From Planctomycetota bacterium (GTDB lineage: Bacteria > Planctomycetota > Planctomycetia > Pirellulales > Pirellulaceae), in the NCBI GenBank assembly GCA_026692905.1, contig JAPLNL010000103.1, positions 1 to 39,174 of the forward strand: 39,174 nt of DNA. Reading direction: 5' to 3'. Below are positions 27,923 to 36,695 of this stretch, piece by piece (position 1 is the stretch's first letter; each line of letters opens with the position of its first letter). The notes beneath the pieces were generated by a model. The model made no database searches. It saw only the letters and a list, made by a program, of their open reading frames with translations, and was not told where the DNA came from. The translations under genes and the position numbers were made by a program.

Positions 27923-28527
27923 TCCTGATCCTCGATAACTACGACAGCTTCGTCTACAACCTCGATCGCTACTTGCAACGCTTAGGCCAGAGAACGCTTG
28001 TGGTTCGCAGCGATGCCATTACGGTGGAGGCGATCGGGAGGTTAGATTTGGATGCGATTGTCATCTCGCCTGGGCCTAAATCTCCCGATGAAGCGGGCTG
28101 CTCCATGGAGGTGGTTCGACGCATGTCGCAGCATACGCCAATTCTCGGTGTGTGTCTTGGCCATCAAGCGATTGGGCAAGCGTTCGGCGGCCGAATCGTG
28201 CGAGCCAATGCTCCGATGCACGGAAAGGCGTCCACAATACAACACGATGGATCACCGATTTTCGAAGGGATTCCGAATCGATTTCAAGTCGGAAGATACC
28301 ATTCTCTCGTTATCGAAGCCAGCACATCGCCCGATGCGCTGAACGTGATTGCGACATCGGACGACGGCACGATTATGGCTGTAAAGCACGTAGAGTACCC
28401 AGTCTTCGGAGTCCAGTTTCATCCAGAGTCAATCTTGACTCTTTCAGGCTACCAAGTGTTGGCCAACTTTTTGAAGCTGTGCGGACTTCGGAGTGGTGAT
28501 ATACCCAACGATGATTTGCGCCGTTGA
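27919..28527 (+). CDS. Glutamine amidotransferase, anthranilate/aminodeoxychorismate synthase component II
   Basis: Supplies ammonia from glutamine to a chorismate-using partner (TrpE or PabB). The 202-residue class I amidotransferase has NYDSFVYNL near the start and [12 protein letters not shown] (oxyanion). The nucleophile is C79 in [15 protein letters not shown], with H168 and E170 in [11 protein letters not shown]; the triad is complete. Trp and PABA versions cannot be separated by sequence alone, and many bacteria use one protein for both, so no symbol is given. The ATG overlaps the dehydratase stop by 4 nt. No trpE or pabB gene is present in the window, an unusual setting for this gene. 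Confidence 0.92.
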   Translation: MILILDNYDSFVYNLDRYLQRLGQRTLVVRSDAITVEAIGRLDLDAIVISPGPKSPDEAGCSMEVVRRMSQHTPILGVCLGHQAIGQAFGGRIVRANAPMHGKASTIQHDGSPIFEGIPNRFQVGRYHSLVIEASTSPDALNVIATSDDGTIMAVKHVEYPVFGVQFHPESILTLSGYQVLANFLKLCGLRSGDIPNDDLRR

Positions 28528-28673
28528 ATGGTTTGAGTTGCCGCTGGACGGGTTAGCTAGTCCTCGTGGTCGTTTGAAAATAACGATTCCATCACCCTTG
28601 AAATCGTCCGTATCTTATATCTTAGACTTCGCTCCCGTCGGTCCTCTAGGCGATCGGCAGAACTAGATCTACT

Positions 28674-28731
28674 GTAGGATGGGACCATTGTCCCGTCCGT
28701 CTATTCGTTCGGGACAATGGTCCCAAACTAC
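28674..28731. repeat. Inverted repeat GGGACCATTGTCCCG
   Basis: GGGACCATTGTCCCG (28681-28695) and CGGGACAATGGTCCC (28710-28724) are perfect 15-nt inverted copies with a 14-nt loop. TGTAG and CTACA outside them extend the stem. A shorter GGGATTGTCCC palindrome lies after gltX near 22654. It could act as a terminator for the dehydratase-amidotransferase operon, though no U run is present. Confidence 0.8.
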
Positions 28732-28769
28732 ATCTGGTAGCTTTCATCCTGCAACTCGCCTGAGGCAAA

Positions 28770-28893
28770 GCGGTGAAGCATTTTCCGCTGCTGAAATCAG
28801 TCTTTTCTGAAGCCGAAAGTCGTCAAGACTTTCGGCTGAATTGCCTAAACCACCGAAACTCTTGACGAGTTTCGCAACAAAATGCTTCACTGC
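28770..28893. repeat. Compound palindrome: two inverted hairpin units within outer inverted arms
   Basis: Outer arms 28770-28784 and 28879-28893 match 14 of 15 nt when inverted. Between them are two hairpins, AGCCGAAAGT-N7-ACTTTCGGCT (28811-28837) and CGAAACTC-N5-GAGTTTCG (28854-28874). The second is an inverted copy of the first, differing by a G-C to C-G pair swap in the stem. The layout is like a REP doublet (BIME). Confidence 0.8.
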
Positions 28894-29332
28894 GTTCGCT
28901 ATCATGGGGAGGATATCTTAACCGGCCAATCTGTCCGGGAGAGTGAAATAACGAAGGACATCGCGCGCAAAAACAATTTGCAGTTTACCCATCCTCGTCA
29001 GCCTACCCGACGCGCCAGTCTTGCCAGAAATCGAGCATAACAACATGCAAAAATGAGTCGAAGTCTGAGCCTGCGCGGCTTGGAGACTCTGCGCAAAATC
29101 GACTTAAAATTGCCCAGCTTACTTTTCCGGAATTTATCCCCTAATGAGAAGAGATGGGATTGACCTAATGCCGAAATACTGACTATTCCGGTAAACACAA
29201 ATAGAAATTTTTTGACGCTTGGGCAAGATTTGACGACAACAAAGATGTTGGCTTCAACGATCGGAACAGGCTGAAATTGATGATAGACGACGAGCGATTT
29301 TTTTGGACTCTGAGCGATAAAGGAGTGTCGCG

Positions 29333-32300
29333 TTGAAACAATTCAACCCCCTACGAACATTACGTTTTTTGACAGCAATGTCAGCGGTGTCTGCACCGGT
29401 CTCCATGCCTTATGGAGTAACCGCGATGACTGGTATCGCAACATCGATCGCATGCTCTGCAATGACTGCGGTCGCTCAAAGCCCAACGAATACTGCTCTT
29501 CCTCCTTTGTTACCACCGGCGCAGAATTATGGAACTGCACCATCAAGTGGGCCAACGGCGGTGGATGCTGGTGCAAGTGCTAGATCGTTATTGATCAGAG
29601 CGCGAGCAGCGTTGAGCGAAGGCAAGAACGAAGCAGCAGCTCAAGCGTTTGCGCAAGCGAGCTTGGCCGCTCAACAGTCACCCGAGATGGCTTCTGAGAT
29701 TCAGCAAACGCGACAACAATTTGTTGAGCGCGGCGTGAGCCAGCAAGCACTCGACCAAGCCATGCGCGTCGCACAAACAGCTCCGGGCCTCACAAGCCGG
29801 GCGGCAAACGCATTGCGAAACAACAATACACCCACGTTGCCACCTGCTAACGGCCAAATGGCTGGTCTACCACCAGCAATGCAACCGCCGAGCGCAGCCC
29901 AAACGGGACCAGTCAATCCTCTTCGAGACCAAGCCGCAGGGCTTGCTGCCGAAGCGAAAATGGCCCTCGTGCGAGGTGACACTGCGAGCGCTCGCCTACT
30001 CATCGACAAAGCGAAGTCGCTACGCGTTCAAGAAAGTGAGTTTGCTCCTGGCCAAATCAAGCCATGGGAAGTCGCTTTGATGGTCGACCGAGCTGAACGA
30101 CTTCGGAATTCCTCGGAAGTCACAACGGCTGCCGCGACACAACCCGTTTCCAATGTTCAAAACGCCAGTGGCCAATCGCCGTTCGGCAACGCGAACAATG
30201 TTCAACCTGGTGTCTATCAACCGCAAATGGACCGCACAACCGTTGCTCCGGCAAGTGGCGTTCTGTCCCAATACGATGTTGATGGTACCGGAGAAGAACT
30301 CTACGAAAAAGGGATCGCGGCTCTCTCTGCCGGACGAAAAGATGTGGCCTTGGACCACTTCAAATCGGCTTGGCAAAAGCGTGACCAAATGGATCCTGGC
30401 GTGCGAACTCAGCTCAAGGACAAATTGTCTCAACTGCAATTCAGCGGAACGCCCGAAAGTATCGAAGCAGCAAATCCAGAACGTCGCGAAGATCAAGTCA
30501 AGCGTCAACGATGGTATGCTGAAGTTTCAGGTGAAATTGCCGATGCCGAAAAGATGGCTTCTGCAAACAAGCCAATGGAAGCTCTCGATAAACTTCGCGT
30601 CTTGAGACAACGCGTATCGCAAGCGGAAATCGATGGCGCTCAACGCAAGAATCTTCTTGCGATGGTCGACCGAGTAAGCGGCCATATGCAAGAATGGGCA
30701 GACCAAAACAAGTCCATGATTGAACTGGATCAACGAAACTCGCAGATCGAATCCCAGATTCGTCTGGAAACCGAAACGTTGACGAAGACGGACAAGCAAG
30801 TTCAGACACTGGTCGATGAATACAACTTCTTGATCACTTCCGGACGATTCCAAGAAGCCGTAGAGGTTTCGAAGAAAGTCCGCGAATTGAAGCCAGGGAG
30901 CGAAATTGCCAATGTTCTCTACCAGAAAGCGAAGATTCAAGCTCGCGTGGAAGAACAAGAAGTCATCAAGCTTCTCAAAGAAGAAAAGTTTGTCGACCAC
31001 TTCAACAGCATCGAAAGAGCTTCCACTCCATACGATGGGGAAAATCCTCTTGAATGGCCGACAGCAAGAAGCTGGCTTAACCTGACCGAGAAACGTTCGG
31101 GGAAGAAAACAGACCTTCGCATGCTGCCCGCGGAACGAAAAATTCGGGAGAAACTGGGTGAGCAGTTCTCAGCTAGTTTCGATCGCCGTCCCCTTTCTGA
31201 CGTGATGAGCACGATCTCTGAGATGACTGGGATTCCAATCGTCATCGACGATCGCTCGATCGCAGAGGAAGGGATCACCGTCGATCAACCGATTTCGCTC
31301 GATCTCAAGGGAAGTTCGATCTCGATCAAGAGTGCCCTCAACTTGATTTTGGATAAACTCAATTTGACGTACTCGGTCAAGAACGAAGTGCTTTCGATTG
31401 AGAGCAATCGTTTCATCAAGAAGGAAATGTATACGGAGACCTACAACGTCAAGGATTTGGTCATACCAATTCCTAACTTTGTCTCGGATTACAACAGCGG
31501 TATGGCTGGAGCTCTCCAAGCTGCTTATCAGGCTCAAACGCACATGGCCTCGGCTGCCGTTGCCGAGCCCAATGCGGCAGTCGTAGCAGCCAATCGCATC
31601 GCTAGCGTGGATCCAAATTCTTCGGTTCTCGCTCAGATGAATTCGATGAACGCTCTGTCGAGCATGTCACCGGGTACGATGGGCAACACGATGTCGGGCA
31701 ATGCTCCTTATTCGTCAGGTTTCGGTGGTGCTTCTCAAGCCAACTACGCAGAACTGATCGGGCTAATCCAAAACACGATTACGCCAGATGGATGGATTGA
31801 TGCCGGTGGAACAGCTTCGATGCGAGAGTTTCGTCAGAACTTGAGTCTGGTCGTAACTGCACCGCAGGAAACACACGAAGCGATTGCGAATCTATTGAAG
31901 TCGTTGCGTGCACTTCAAAACTTGCAGGTAACAATCGAAGTGCGATTCATCCAGCTTTCGGACACTTTCTTCGAACGCATTGGCATCGACTTCGACTTCA
32001 ACATTCGTGACAAGCTGAACCGAACTACGAATCCACCGCGGACAAATGGTTCGCCAAGCGTTGCGGTGGGGCTCTCCAGCGGTGTTGCCGGGGTAGCTGC
32101 TCCAGCTTTCACTACCGACTTGGATTTCCAAATTCGGAACAACTTCGGTGTAACACCAGCCTTCGGTGCTCCGGATGCGGGTGATGCGGGTACTCAAGTT
32201 GGCTTGGCAATCCTAAGCGACTTGGAATTGTTCTTCTTCCTCCAAGCCGTTCAGGGAAATAGCCGTACCAACGTGCTCAATGCCCCGAAGGTGACGATGT

Positions 32301-32899
32301 TCGATGGACAAAGTGCAACGATTATTGACCAAGCACAGCGACCATTCGTTATCTCCTTCGAACCGGTAGTAGGTGACTTTGCCGTCGCTCAACGACCGAT
32401 CATCGTGGTGCTAAATGAAGGTACTCAAATGAACGTACAATCGATTGTCTCGCAAGACAAGCGATTCGTTCGAATGACATTAGTGCCACAGTTCACTCGA
32501 ATTGAGGCTGCTGATCGCCAGTTTACTTTCCAAGGTAAACGGTCGACACAAACCGGAACGAGTATCCTCAATCCGAACAGCAACCAGAACACTGTCAACA
32601 CCAATCAAGACATTATTGAAGGTACGACAGTTCAGCAACCAACGCTTGGTACAACAACCGTGAACACCACCGTCAGCGTACCAGACGGCGGAACGATCCT
32701 CCTCGGCGGTATCAAACGCCTACGAGAAGGGCGAACCGAGAGAGGTACCCCAATCCTCAGCAAGATTCCTTACCTAAATCGATTGTTCAAGAACAACGCG
32801 ATCGGTCGAGAAACCAATACGCTGATGATGACTGTCACACCGCGAATCATTATTCCTGAAGAGGAAGAAGAAGCACTGGGAGTTGGCCGTCAGCCTTAG
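29333..32899 (+). CDS. Secretin (GspD/PilQ superfamily) with long N-terminal region
   Basis: Outer-membrane secretion channel protein of 1188 residues. The start is TTG at 29333: GGAG lies 7 nt upstream, and a signal-like segment with APVSMPYGV and TGIATSIACSAMTAVAQS follows. Residues about 70-240 and 320-560 are Ala/Gln-rich helical repeats with TPR-like (EELYEKGIAALSAGRKDVALDHF) and coiled-coil segments. A secretin N0/STN-like domain lies at about 610-693 (FDRRPLSDVMSTISEMTGIPIVID). The C-terminal secretin domain includes TNVLNAPKVTMFDGQSA, the VPDGGTILLGG motif near 1116-1126 and IPYLNRLFKN. No other type II or type IV pilus genes are nearby. This is much larger than usual GspD (about 650 residues). 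Confidence 0.93.
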   Translation: MKQFNPLRTLRFLTAMSAVSAPVSMPYGVTAMTGIATSIACSAMTAVAQSPTNTALPPLLPPAQNYGTAPSSGPTAVDAGASARSLLIRARAALSEGKNEAAAQAFAQASLAAQQSPEMASEIQQTRQQFVERGVSQQALDQAMRVAQTAPGLTSRAANALRNNNTPTLPPANGQMAGLPPAMQPPSAAQTGPVNPLRDQAAGLAAEAKMALVRGDTASARLLIDKAKSLRVQESEFAPGQIKPWEVALMVDRAERLRNSSEVTTAAATQPVSNVQNASGQSPFGNANNVQPGVYQPQMDRTTVAPASGVLSQYDVDGTGEELYEKGIAALSAGRKDVALDHFKSAWQKRDQMDPGVRTQLKDKLSQLQFSGTPESIEAANPERREDQVKRQRWYAEVSGEIADAEKMASANKPMEALDKLRVLRQRVSQAEIDGAQRKNLLAMVDRVSGHMQEWADQNKSMIELDQRNSQIESQIRLETETLTKTDKQVQTLVDEYNFLITSGRFQEAVEVSKKVRELKPGSEIANVLYQKAKIQARVEEQEVIKLLKEEKFVDHFNSIERASTPYDGENPLEWPTARSWLNLTEKRSGKKTDLRMLPAERKIREKLGEQFSASFDRRPLSDVMSTISEMTGIPIVIDDRSIAEEGITVDQPISLDLKGSSISIKSALNLILDKLNLTYSVKNEVLSIESNRFIKKEMYTETYNVKDLVIPIPNFVSDYNSGMAGALQAAYQAQTHMASAAVAEPNAAVVAANRIASVDPNSSVLAQMNSMNALSSMSPGTMGNTMSGNAPYSSGFGGASQANYAELIGLIQNTITPDGWIDAGGTASMREFRQNLSLVVTAPQETHEAIANLLKSLRALQNLQVTIEVRFIQLSDTFFERIGIDFDFNIRDKLNRTTNPPRTNGSPSVAVGLSSGVAGVAAPAFTTDLDFQIRNNFGVTPAFGAPDAGDAGTQVGLAILSDLELFFFLQAVQGNSRTNVLNAPKVTMFDGQSATIIDQAQRPFVISFEPVVGDFAVAQRPIIVVLNEGTQMNVQSIVSQDKRFVRMTLVPQFTRIEAADRQFTFQGKRSTQTGTSILNPNSNQNTVNTNQDIIEGTTVQQPTLGTTTVNTTVSVPDGGTILLGGIKRLREGRTERGTPILSKIPYLNRLFKNNAIGRETNTLMMTVTPRIIIPEEEEEALGVGRQP

Positions 32900-32936
32900 A
32901 CCTTAACCGGTCTGTCCATTCGAATCATCGAAATGC

Positions 32937-32967
32937 AAAAACCTTCGGAGAAATCCGAGGGTTTTTT
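32937..32967. terminator. Bidirectional terminator between secretin and purF
   Basis: AAACCTTCGGA-GAAA-TCCGAGGGTTT (with one G-T wobble) spans 32939-32964 and is followed by T residues to 32967. On the minus strand the stem is followed by TTTTTGC, so it may serve the secretin and the convergent purF transcript, although purF ends 167 nt away. Confidence 0.88.
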
Positions 32968-33133
32968 CGTTTGAAGCATGGTGTTCAGAGTAAAACGATT
33001 GTCCTCAATCGTTTCGGCGCTCAGATATTCATTGAATACCGATCGAGCCCAAATGCCCTCGCGGTGGCTTTTCCAATTCAGACCCTCAAGTGCACGCAAA
33101 GCGATTGAGACAATCGCTTTACTCTATGCTCAC

Positions 33134-34729
33134 CTAAACATTCGCAGGTCCAAGTTCATATGTACGTTCTGCACTCACACCGGCAAGATGATTTTGCTTG
33201 GCAATGCTGTACAGTTTTTGCCCCCAAGGAGTTGGGTAGTCGCCTGTGATGCACGCTTGGCATAGACTGGACGTTGGTAAATCAATCGCTTTCGCGATCG
33301 ATGTGATTGGCAAGTAACGCAAGGAGTCACAGCCTAGTTGCTGAGCCATCCGATCCTGCCCTTCTTCTGTCAAAACACCGTTTTCCAAGAATTTCGGTGC
33401 GAATAGTTCGCCGATGGTCGACATGTCGATTCCGTAAAAGCATGGTGCGACAATCGGTGGGCAAGCAACTCGGACGTGGATTTCTTTGGCCCCCCCCATG
33501 TCTCGAATGCGATTCAAAAGCACTTTCATCGTTGTCGAGCGAACAATCGAATCCTCGACCAAAATGACCCGTTTCCCCTCTAGGACTTCGCGCAGCGGCG
33601 TGTATTTGAGCGATGCCTTGGCTTTTCTCGCACGACCACCTTCGATAAAGGTTCTACCGCTGTATCGGTTTCGGATGAGTCCTTCGCGGCTTGGAACTCG
33701 CAAGTGATAGGCCATGGAGTCGGCTGCCGCTTTGCTTGTATCAGGAACCGGGACGACGATGGTGTCATCGTCGAGCGGGAACTGATTTCGAGCCATTTCG
33801 ATTCTCGCGAGCTCTTCGCCGAGTCGCGTGCGAGAGAGGTAGACGCTTCGTTCGTCTAGCGTGCTCGCGACATTGGCGAAGTAGATCCACTCGAAGAAGC
33901 AGTGAGCTGGTTGCTTTGGGGCAGCAAATTGCTCGATCCGAATCCCGTTCGGAGTCACCAAGACTGCGCTGCCAGGAGGGACGGATTTGATGGCCGCTCG
34001 ATCAAAGCCCAGATTCAATAGCGCAACGCTCTCGCTTGCAGAGGCAAACAAAGAACCGTCGACGGCATAGCACAAGGGTTTCATTCCGAGAGGATCGCGA
34101 GCGAGCAAGAGTTCGCCACTTGCATTCAGTAACGCCAAGGAATACGCCCCGTCGAAGTTCTTAGCCGCGGCGGCAAAGACATCGATCATGCTGCGACTCG
34201 CCGGCCCTACACTCAACTCACGCCCGATTTCGTGCATGATAATTTCTGTGTCGGTATCGCGGGCCAAGTGATGCTCGCCCTCGAGGGTCAGCTTGTCCTT
34301 CAACTCCTGATAGTTTGCCAGTTGACCGTTGAAACAGAAGCTAAACCATTTGTGTTTATGGATATGCTGTCGCTCGAAGGGTTGAGCGTAGCTTCGGTCG
34401 TCTTGACCGCAGGTCGCGTAACGAACGTGGCCGATAGCTGCACGGCCGGCGTAATGCTCCATGATGGCTTCGTGCTTGCCCCGGTGGGAGAGCCGAAAGA
34501 CTTCGCTGACCGTTCCGATGTCCTTGATGGTATCCAGCAGAAGGGAGCGATTCGGATTGTAGGTAGTCATCCCCGCGGCAAGTTGTCCGCGATTCTGAAT
34601 ATCTTGAAGCATCCGAGGTAAGAGATAGGAAATTGCCTCGCGACCACCTTCGGGACAAAGCAGGCTTTCTTCGCCATTTGCAAGGTGGTAGATCGCAGCA
34701 ACACCGCATTCGTGGTGCAGTTCGCTCAT
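33134..34729 (-). CDS. purF: Amidophosphoribosyltransferase (glutamine PRPP amidotransferase)
   Basis: Catalyses the first committed step of purine synthesis, PRPP plus glutamine to phosphoribosylamine. The 531-residue protein has an N-terminal class II amidotransferase domain with the nucleophile Cys at residue 8 ([10 protein letters not shown]), exposed after removal of a short propeptide. Later come the PRPP-binding motif [13 protein letters not shown] (near 387) and [11 protein letters not shown]. Cysteines in [20 protein letters not shown] and [13 protein letters not shown] match the four that bind a [4Fe-4S] cluster in the B. subtilis-type enzyme, so an oxygen-sensitive Fe-S form is predicted. 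No other pur gene is adjacent. It is divergent from icd, with palindromic repeat DNA between them. Confidence 0.97.
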   Translation of the reverse strand: MSELHHECGVAAIYHLANGEESLLCPEGGREAISYLLPRMLQDIQNRGQLAAGMTTYNPNRSLLLDTIKDIGTVSEVFRLSHRGKHEAIMEHYAGRAAIGHVRYATCGQDDRSYAQPFERQHIHKHKWFSFCFNGQLANYQELKDKLTLEGEHHLARDTDTEIIMHEIGRELSVGPASRSMIDVFAAAAKNFDGAYSLALLNASGELLLARDPLGMKPLCYAVDGSLFASASESVALLNLGFDRAAIKSVPPGSAVLVTPNGIRIEQFAAPKQPAHCFFEWIYFANVASTLDERSVYLSRTRLGEELARIEMARNQFPLDDDTIVVPVPDTSKAAADSMAYHLRVPSREGLIRNRYSGRTFIEGGRARKAKASLKYTPLREVLEGKRVILVEDSIVRSTTMKVLLNRIRDMGGAKEIHVRVACPPIVAPCFYGIDMSTIGELFAPKFLENGVLTEEGQDRMAQQLGCDSLRYLPITSIAKAIDLPTSSLCQACITGDYPTPWGQKLYSIAKQNHLAGVSAERTYELGPANV

Positions 34730-35146
34730 AAATCCAAATCAATCCAGTAAGCGGGTGGTTCGGAGCAACAGATAGCAGGACAGCTCCGACGATGGTAACC
34801 GAAGTATCGCATTCGCGAAACCGCATTTGAAAAGCTTCGAGCCGCTGGCTGGCCCCCAGCGAATTCGTTACCAGGGAGGGTGAGACTCCTGCCGAAACTT
34901 TGCACTGCTGGCTCGGCGGGAGCCTCGCCCTCCCATTGCTTTTGACAAGATTTGACAATGCAAGGATTTTTGCATCCTCCGCGGCGGAAGTTCCTTTACT
35001 ATCTCTGGCGGATCGCACAAGATTCAGGCATAATTCCACCCTCCTTAGATATTGGATCGACTAGGTGGCCGGATGCGGCTTGCATTCCGGCTTGGCAGTT
35101 TAGGTTCCAGTTTCCCACCCAAAACAGCACTTGAAGGCAATTTTGT
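34730..35146. other. Divergent purF/icd intergenic region
   Basis: The 417 bp carry the promoters of both genes and a palindromic repeat at 34874-34934. No gene is visible. A minus-strand frame from 35039 that translates as GRARLPPSQQ and VSAGVSPS is repeat-derived and should not be annotated. Confidence 0.6.
34874..34934. repeat. Dispersed palindrome, GGGAGGGYGAGGCTCCTGCCGA family, copy 2
   Basis: Left arm 34874-34895 and right arm 34913-34934 are 22-nt inverted copies with a few mismatches, separated by 17 nt. The loop CTTTGCACTG.TGG is similar to that of the copy at 39097-39158 (CCTTTGCACCGGTGG), so those two copies are closest to each other. Confidence 0.86.
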
Positions 35147-36361
35147 ATGTCAAAAATCAAAGTCAAGAATCCCGTCGTCGAAATGGACGGCGACGAAATG
35201 ACTCGAATCATCTGGTCGAAAATCAAAGAGAAATTGATTCATCCCTACCTCGATATTGACCTCAAGTATTTCGACTTAAGCATACAAAGCCGGGACGCTA
35301 CCAAAGATCAAATCACCGTTGATTCGGCCAACGCCACCAAAAAGTTCGGGGTCGCGGTCAAATGCGCTACGATCACTCACGACGAATCGCGTGTCAAGGA
35401 GTTTGGATCGCCTGAAATGCTGCGCAGTCCAAACGGCACCATTCGAAACATTCTCAACGGTACAATCTTCCGTGAACCGATCATTTGCAAAAATGTACCG
35501 CGACTGGTTAGTCATTGGGACAAGCCTGTCGTCGTCGCTCGTCATGCGTTCGGCGATCAATATCGAGCCAGCGAATTTCGCTTCCCGGGCAAGGGGACTG
35601 TAAAGCTTACGTTTCACCCCGCTGATGGTGGCCCAGCAATCGAAAAGGAAGTCTACAAATCCGAAGGCTCCGGCGTAGCGATGGCGATGTACAACACCGA
35701 CGAGTCGATTACCGGCTTCGCGCATTCGGTATTCATCTACGGATTGGCCCGAAAGTATCCTGTGTACTTGTCGACCAAGAACACGATTTTGAAAACATAT
35801 GACGGTCGGTTCAAAAATCTTTTTCAAGAGATCTTCGACGCACATTACGCTGACAAGTTCAAGACAGCGGGACTGACTTACGAACATCGATTGATCGACG
35901 ATATGGTAGCTGCCAATTTGAAGTGGAGCGGTGGCTACCTATGGGCATGCAAGAATTACGACGGTGACGTTCAGTCGGATACTGTTGCCCAGGGGTATGG
36001 ATCGCTCGGACTGATGACTTCTGTCTTGATGTCACCAGATGGGGCCTCCTTTGAGGCCGAAGCAGCGCATGGAACCGTTACTCGGCACTACCGAGACCAC
36101 CAAGCCGGCAAGCCAACATCCACGAATCCAATAGCCTCTATTTTCGCTTGGACACGCGGTTTGATCCGTCGCGGCGAAGTGGATGGAACGCCAGACGTCG
36201 TCGAGTTTGCCAACACCGTCGAGCGAGTATGCATCGAATCCGTTGAAGCAGGCCACATGACCAAAGACTTGGCGAGTTTGATCGGCAAGGATCAGAAGTG
36301 GGAAACGACGGACCAGTTTTTAGACACGTTGGATTCAGAACTGAAACGCCGAATGGCCTAA
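35147..36361 (+). CDS. icd: NADP-dependent isocitrate dehydrogenase, eukaryotic-like type
   Basis: TCA-cycle enzyme converting isocitrate to 2-oxoglutarate and CO2 with NADPH formation. The 404-residue protein has the features of the homodimeric IDH1/IDH2-like class, not E. coli Icd. These are [14 protein letters not shown] at residues 10-23, the substrate loop [19 protein letters not shown] near 95-113 and [16 protein letters not shown] near 127. Further blocks are [18 protein letters not shown] and the NADP loop [13 protein letters not shown] near 305-317. The length is normal. AAGG about 10 nt before the ATG is a plausible ribosome site. It stands alone, divergent from purF. Confidence 0.97.
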   Translation: MSKIKVKNPVVEMDGDEMTRIIWSKIKEKLIHPYLDIDLKYFDLSIQSRDATKDQITVDSANATKKFGVAVKCATITHDESRVKEFGSPEMLRSPNGTIRNILNGTIFREPIICKNVPRLVSHWDKPVVVARHAFGDQYRASEFRFPGKGTVKLTFHPADGGPAIEKEVYKSEGSGVAMAMYNTDESITGFAHSVFIYGLARKYPVYLSTKNTILKTYDGRFKNLFQEIFDAHYADKFKTAGLTYEHRLIDDMVAANLKWSGGYLWACKNYDGDVQSDTVAQGYGSLGLMTSVLMSPDGASFEAEAAHGTVTRHYRDHQAGKPTSTNPIASIFAWTRGLIRRGEVDGTPDVVEFANTVERVCIESVEAGHMTKDLASLIGKDQKWETTDQFLDTLDSELKRRMA

Positions 36362-36695
36362 ATTAAAATCCAGTCGCTGAACTGAACCGTTGGTCGCTAG
36401 GAGCCGCAGGCTTGGCTTGGTTCCCGGAAGCGCGAGCGAGGAAATACAATCAAATTCCTCGCTTACGCGTCGTGTTTCCAAAAATAGACTGCTCTCTTGA
36501 CGTGTCGACTTAACCCCCGAGTCGCTCGTTACCGGTGGGCATTTTGGAGAAACCTTGCTAAACTTACGACTTGAAAAGGGTGGCCTTGTCGCAAACGGAA
36601 CGACTCGAGTCCCCTTCGCGGTGTTTCTCTCGGTCAATGGATCGGGGCGAACCTCTCGCTTTTTGTACCTTCGAACAATTTGAATCGGTTTGCCC
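36362..36695. other. Intergenic region with a degenerate core repeat
   Basis: The 334 bp after icd contain an imperfect hairpin, GCGAGCGAGGAA (36432-36443) with TTCCTCGCTTACGC (36455-36468). Its right arm continues GCTTACGCGTCGTG, a diverged copy of the core in the arrays at 3-248 and 12690-12778. It may end the icd transcript. No gene is visible in the rest. Confidence 0.6.

Larger units (their letters stand above)
28528..29332. other. 805-bp intergenic region rich in inverted repeats
   Basis: No convincing protein or tRNA gene is present. The left half contains the palindromes at 28674-28731 and 28770-28893. The right half (about 28900-29332) has no strong structure and should hold the secretin promoter; TTGACC near 29160 and TTGACG near 29212 could be -35 boxes, but no clear -10 follows. 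A 66-codon minus-strand frame at 28998-29198 has no supporting features. Confidence 0.6.

Noticed and set aside
28528-29332. Structured RNA gene or riboswitch in the 805-bp gap
   Set aside because: The hairpins are explained by palindromic repeats; no known riboswitch or tRNA pattern was recognised.
34356-35039. Minus-strand frame of 227 codons with GRARLPPSQQ
   Set aside because: It combines an out-of-frame part of purF with the palindrome at 34874-34934.
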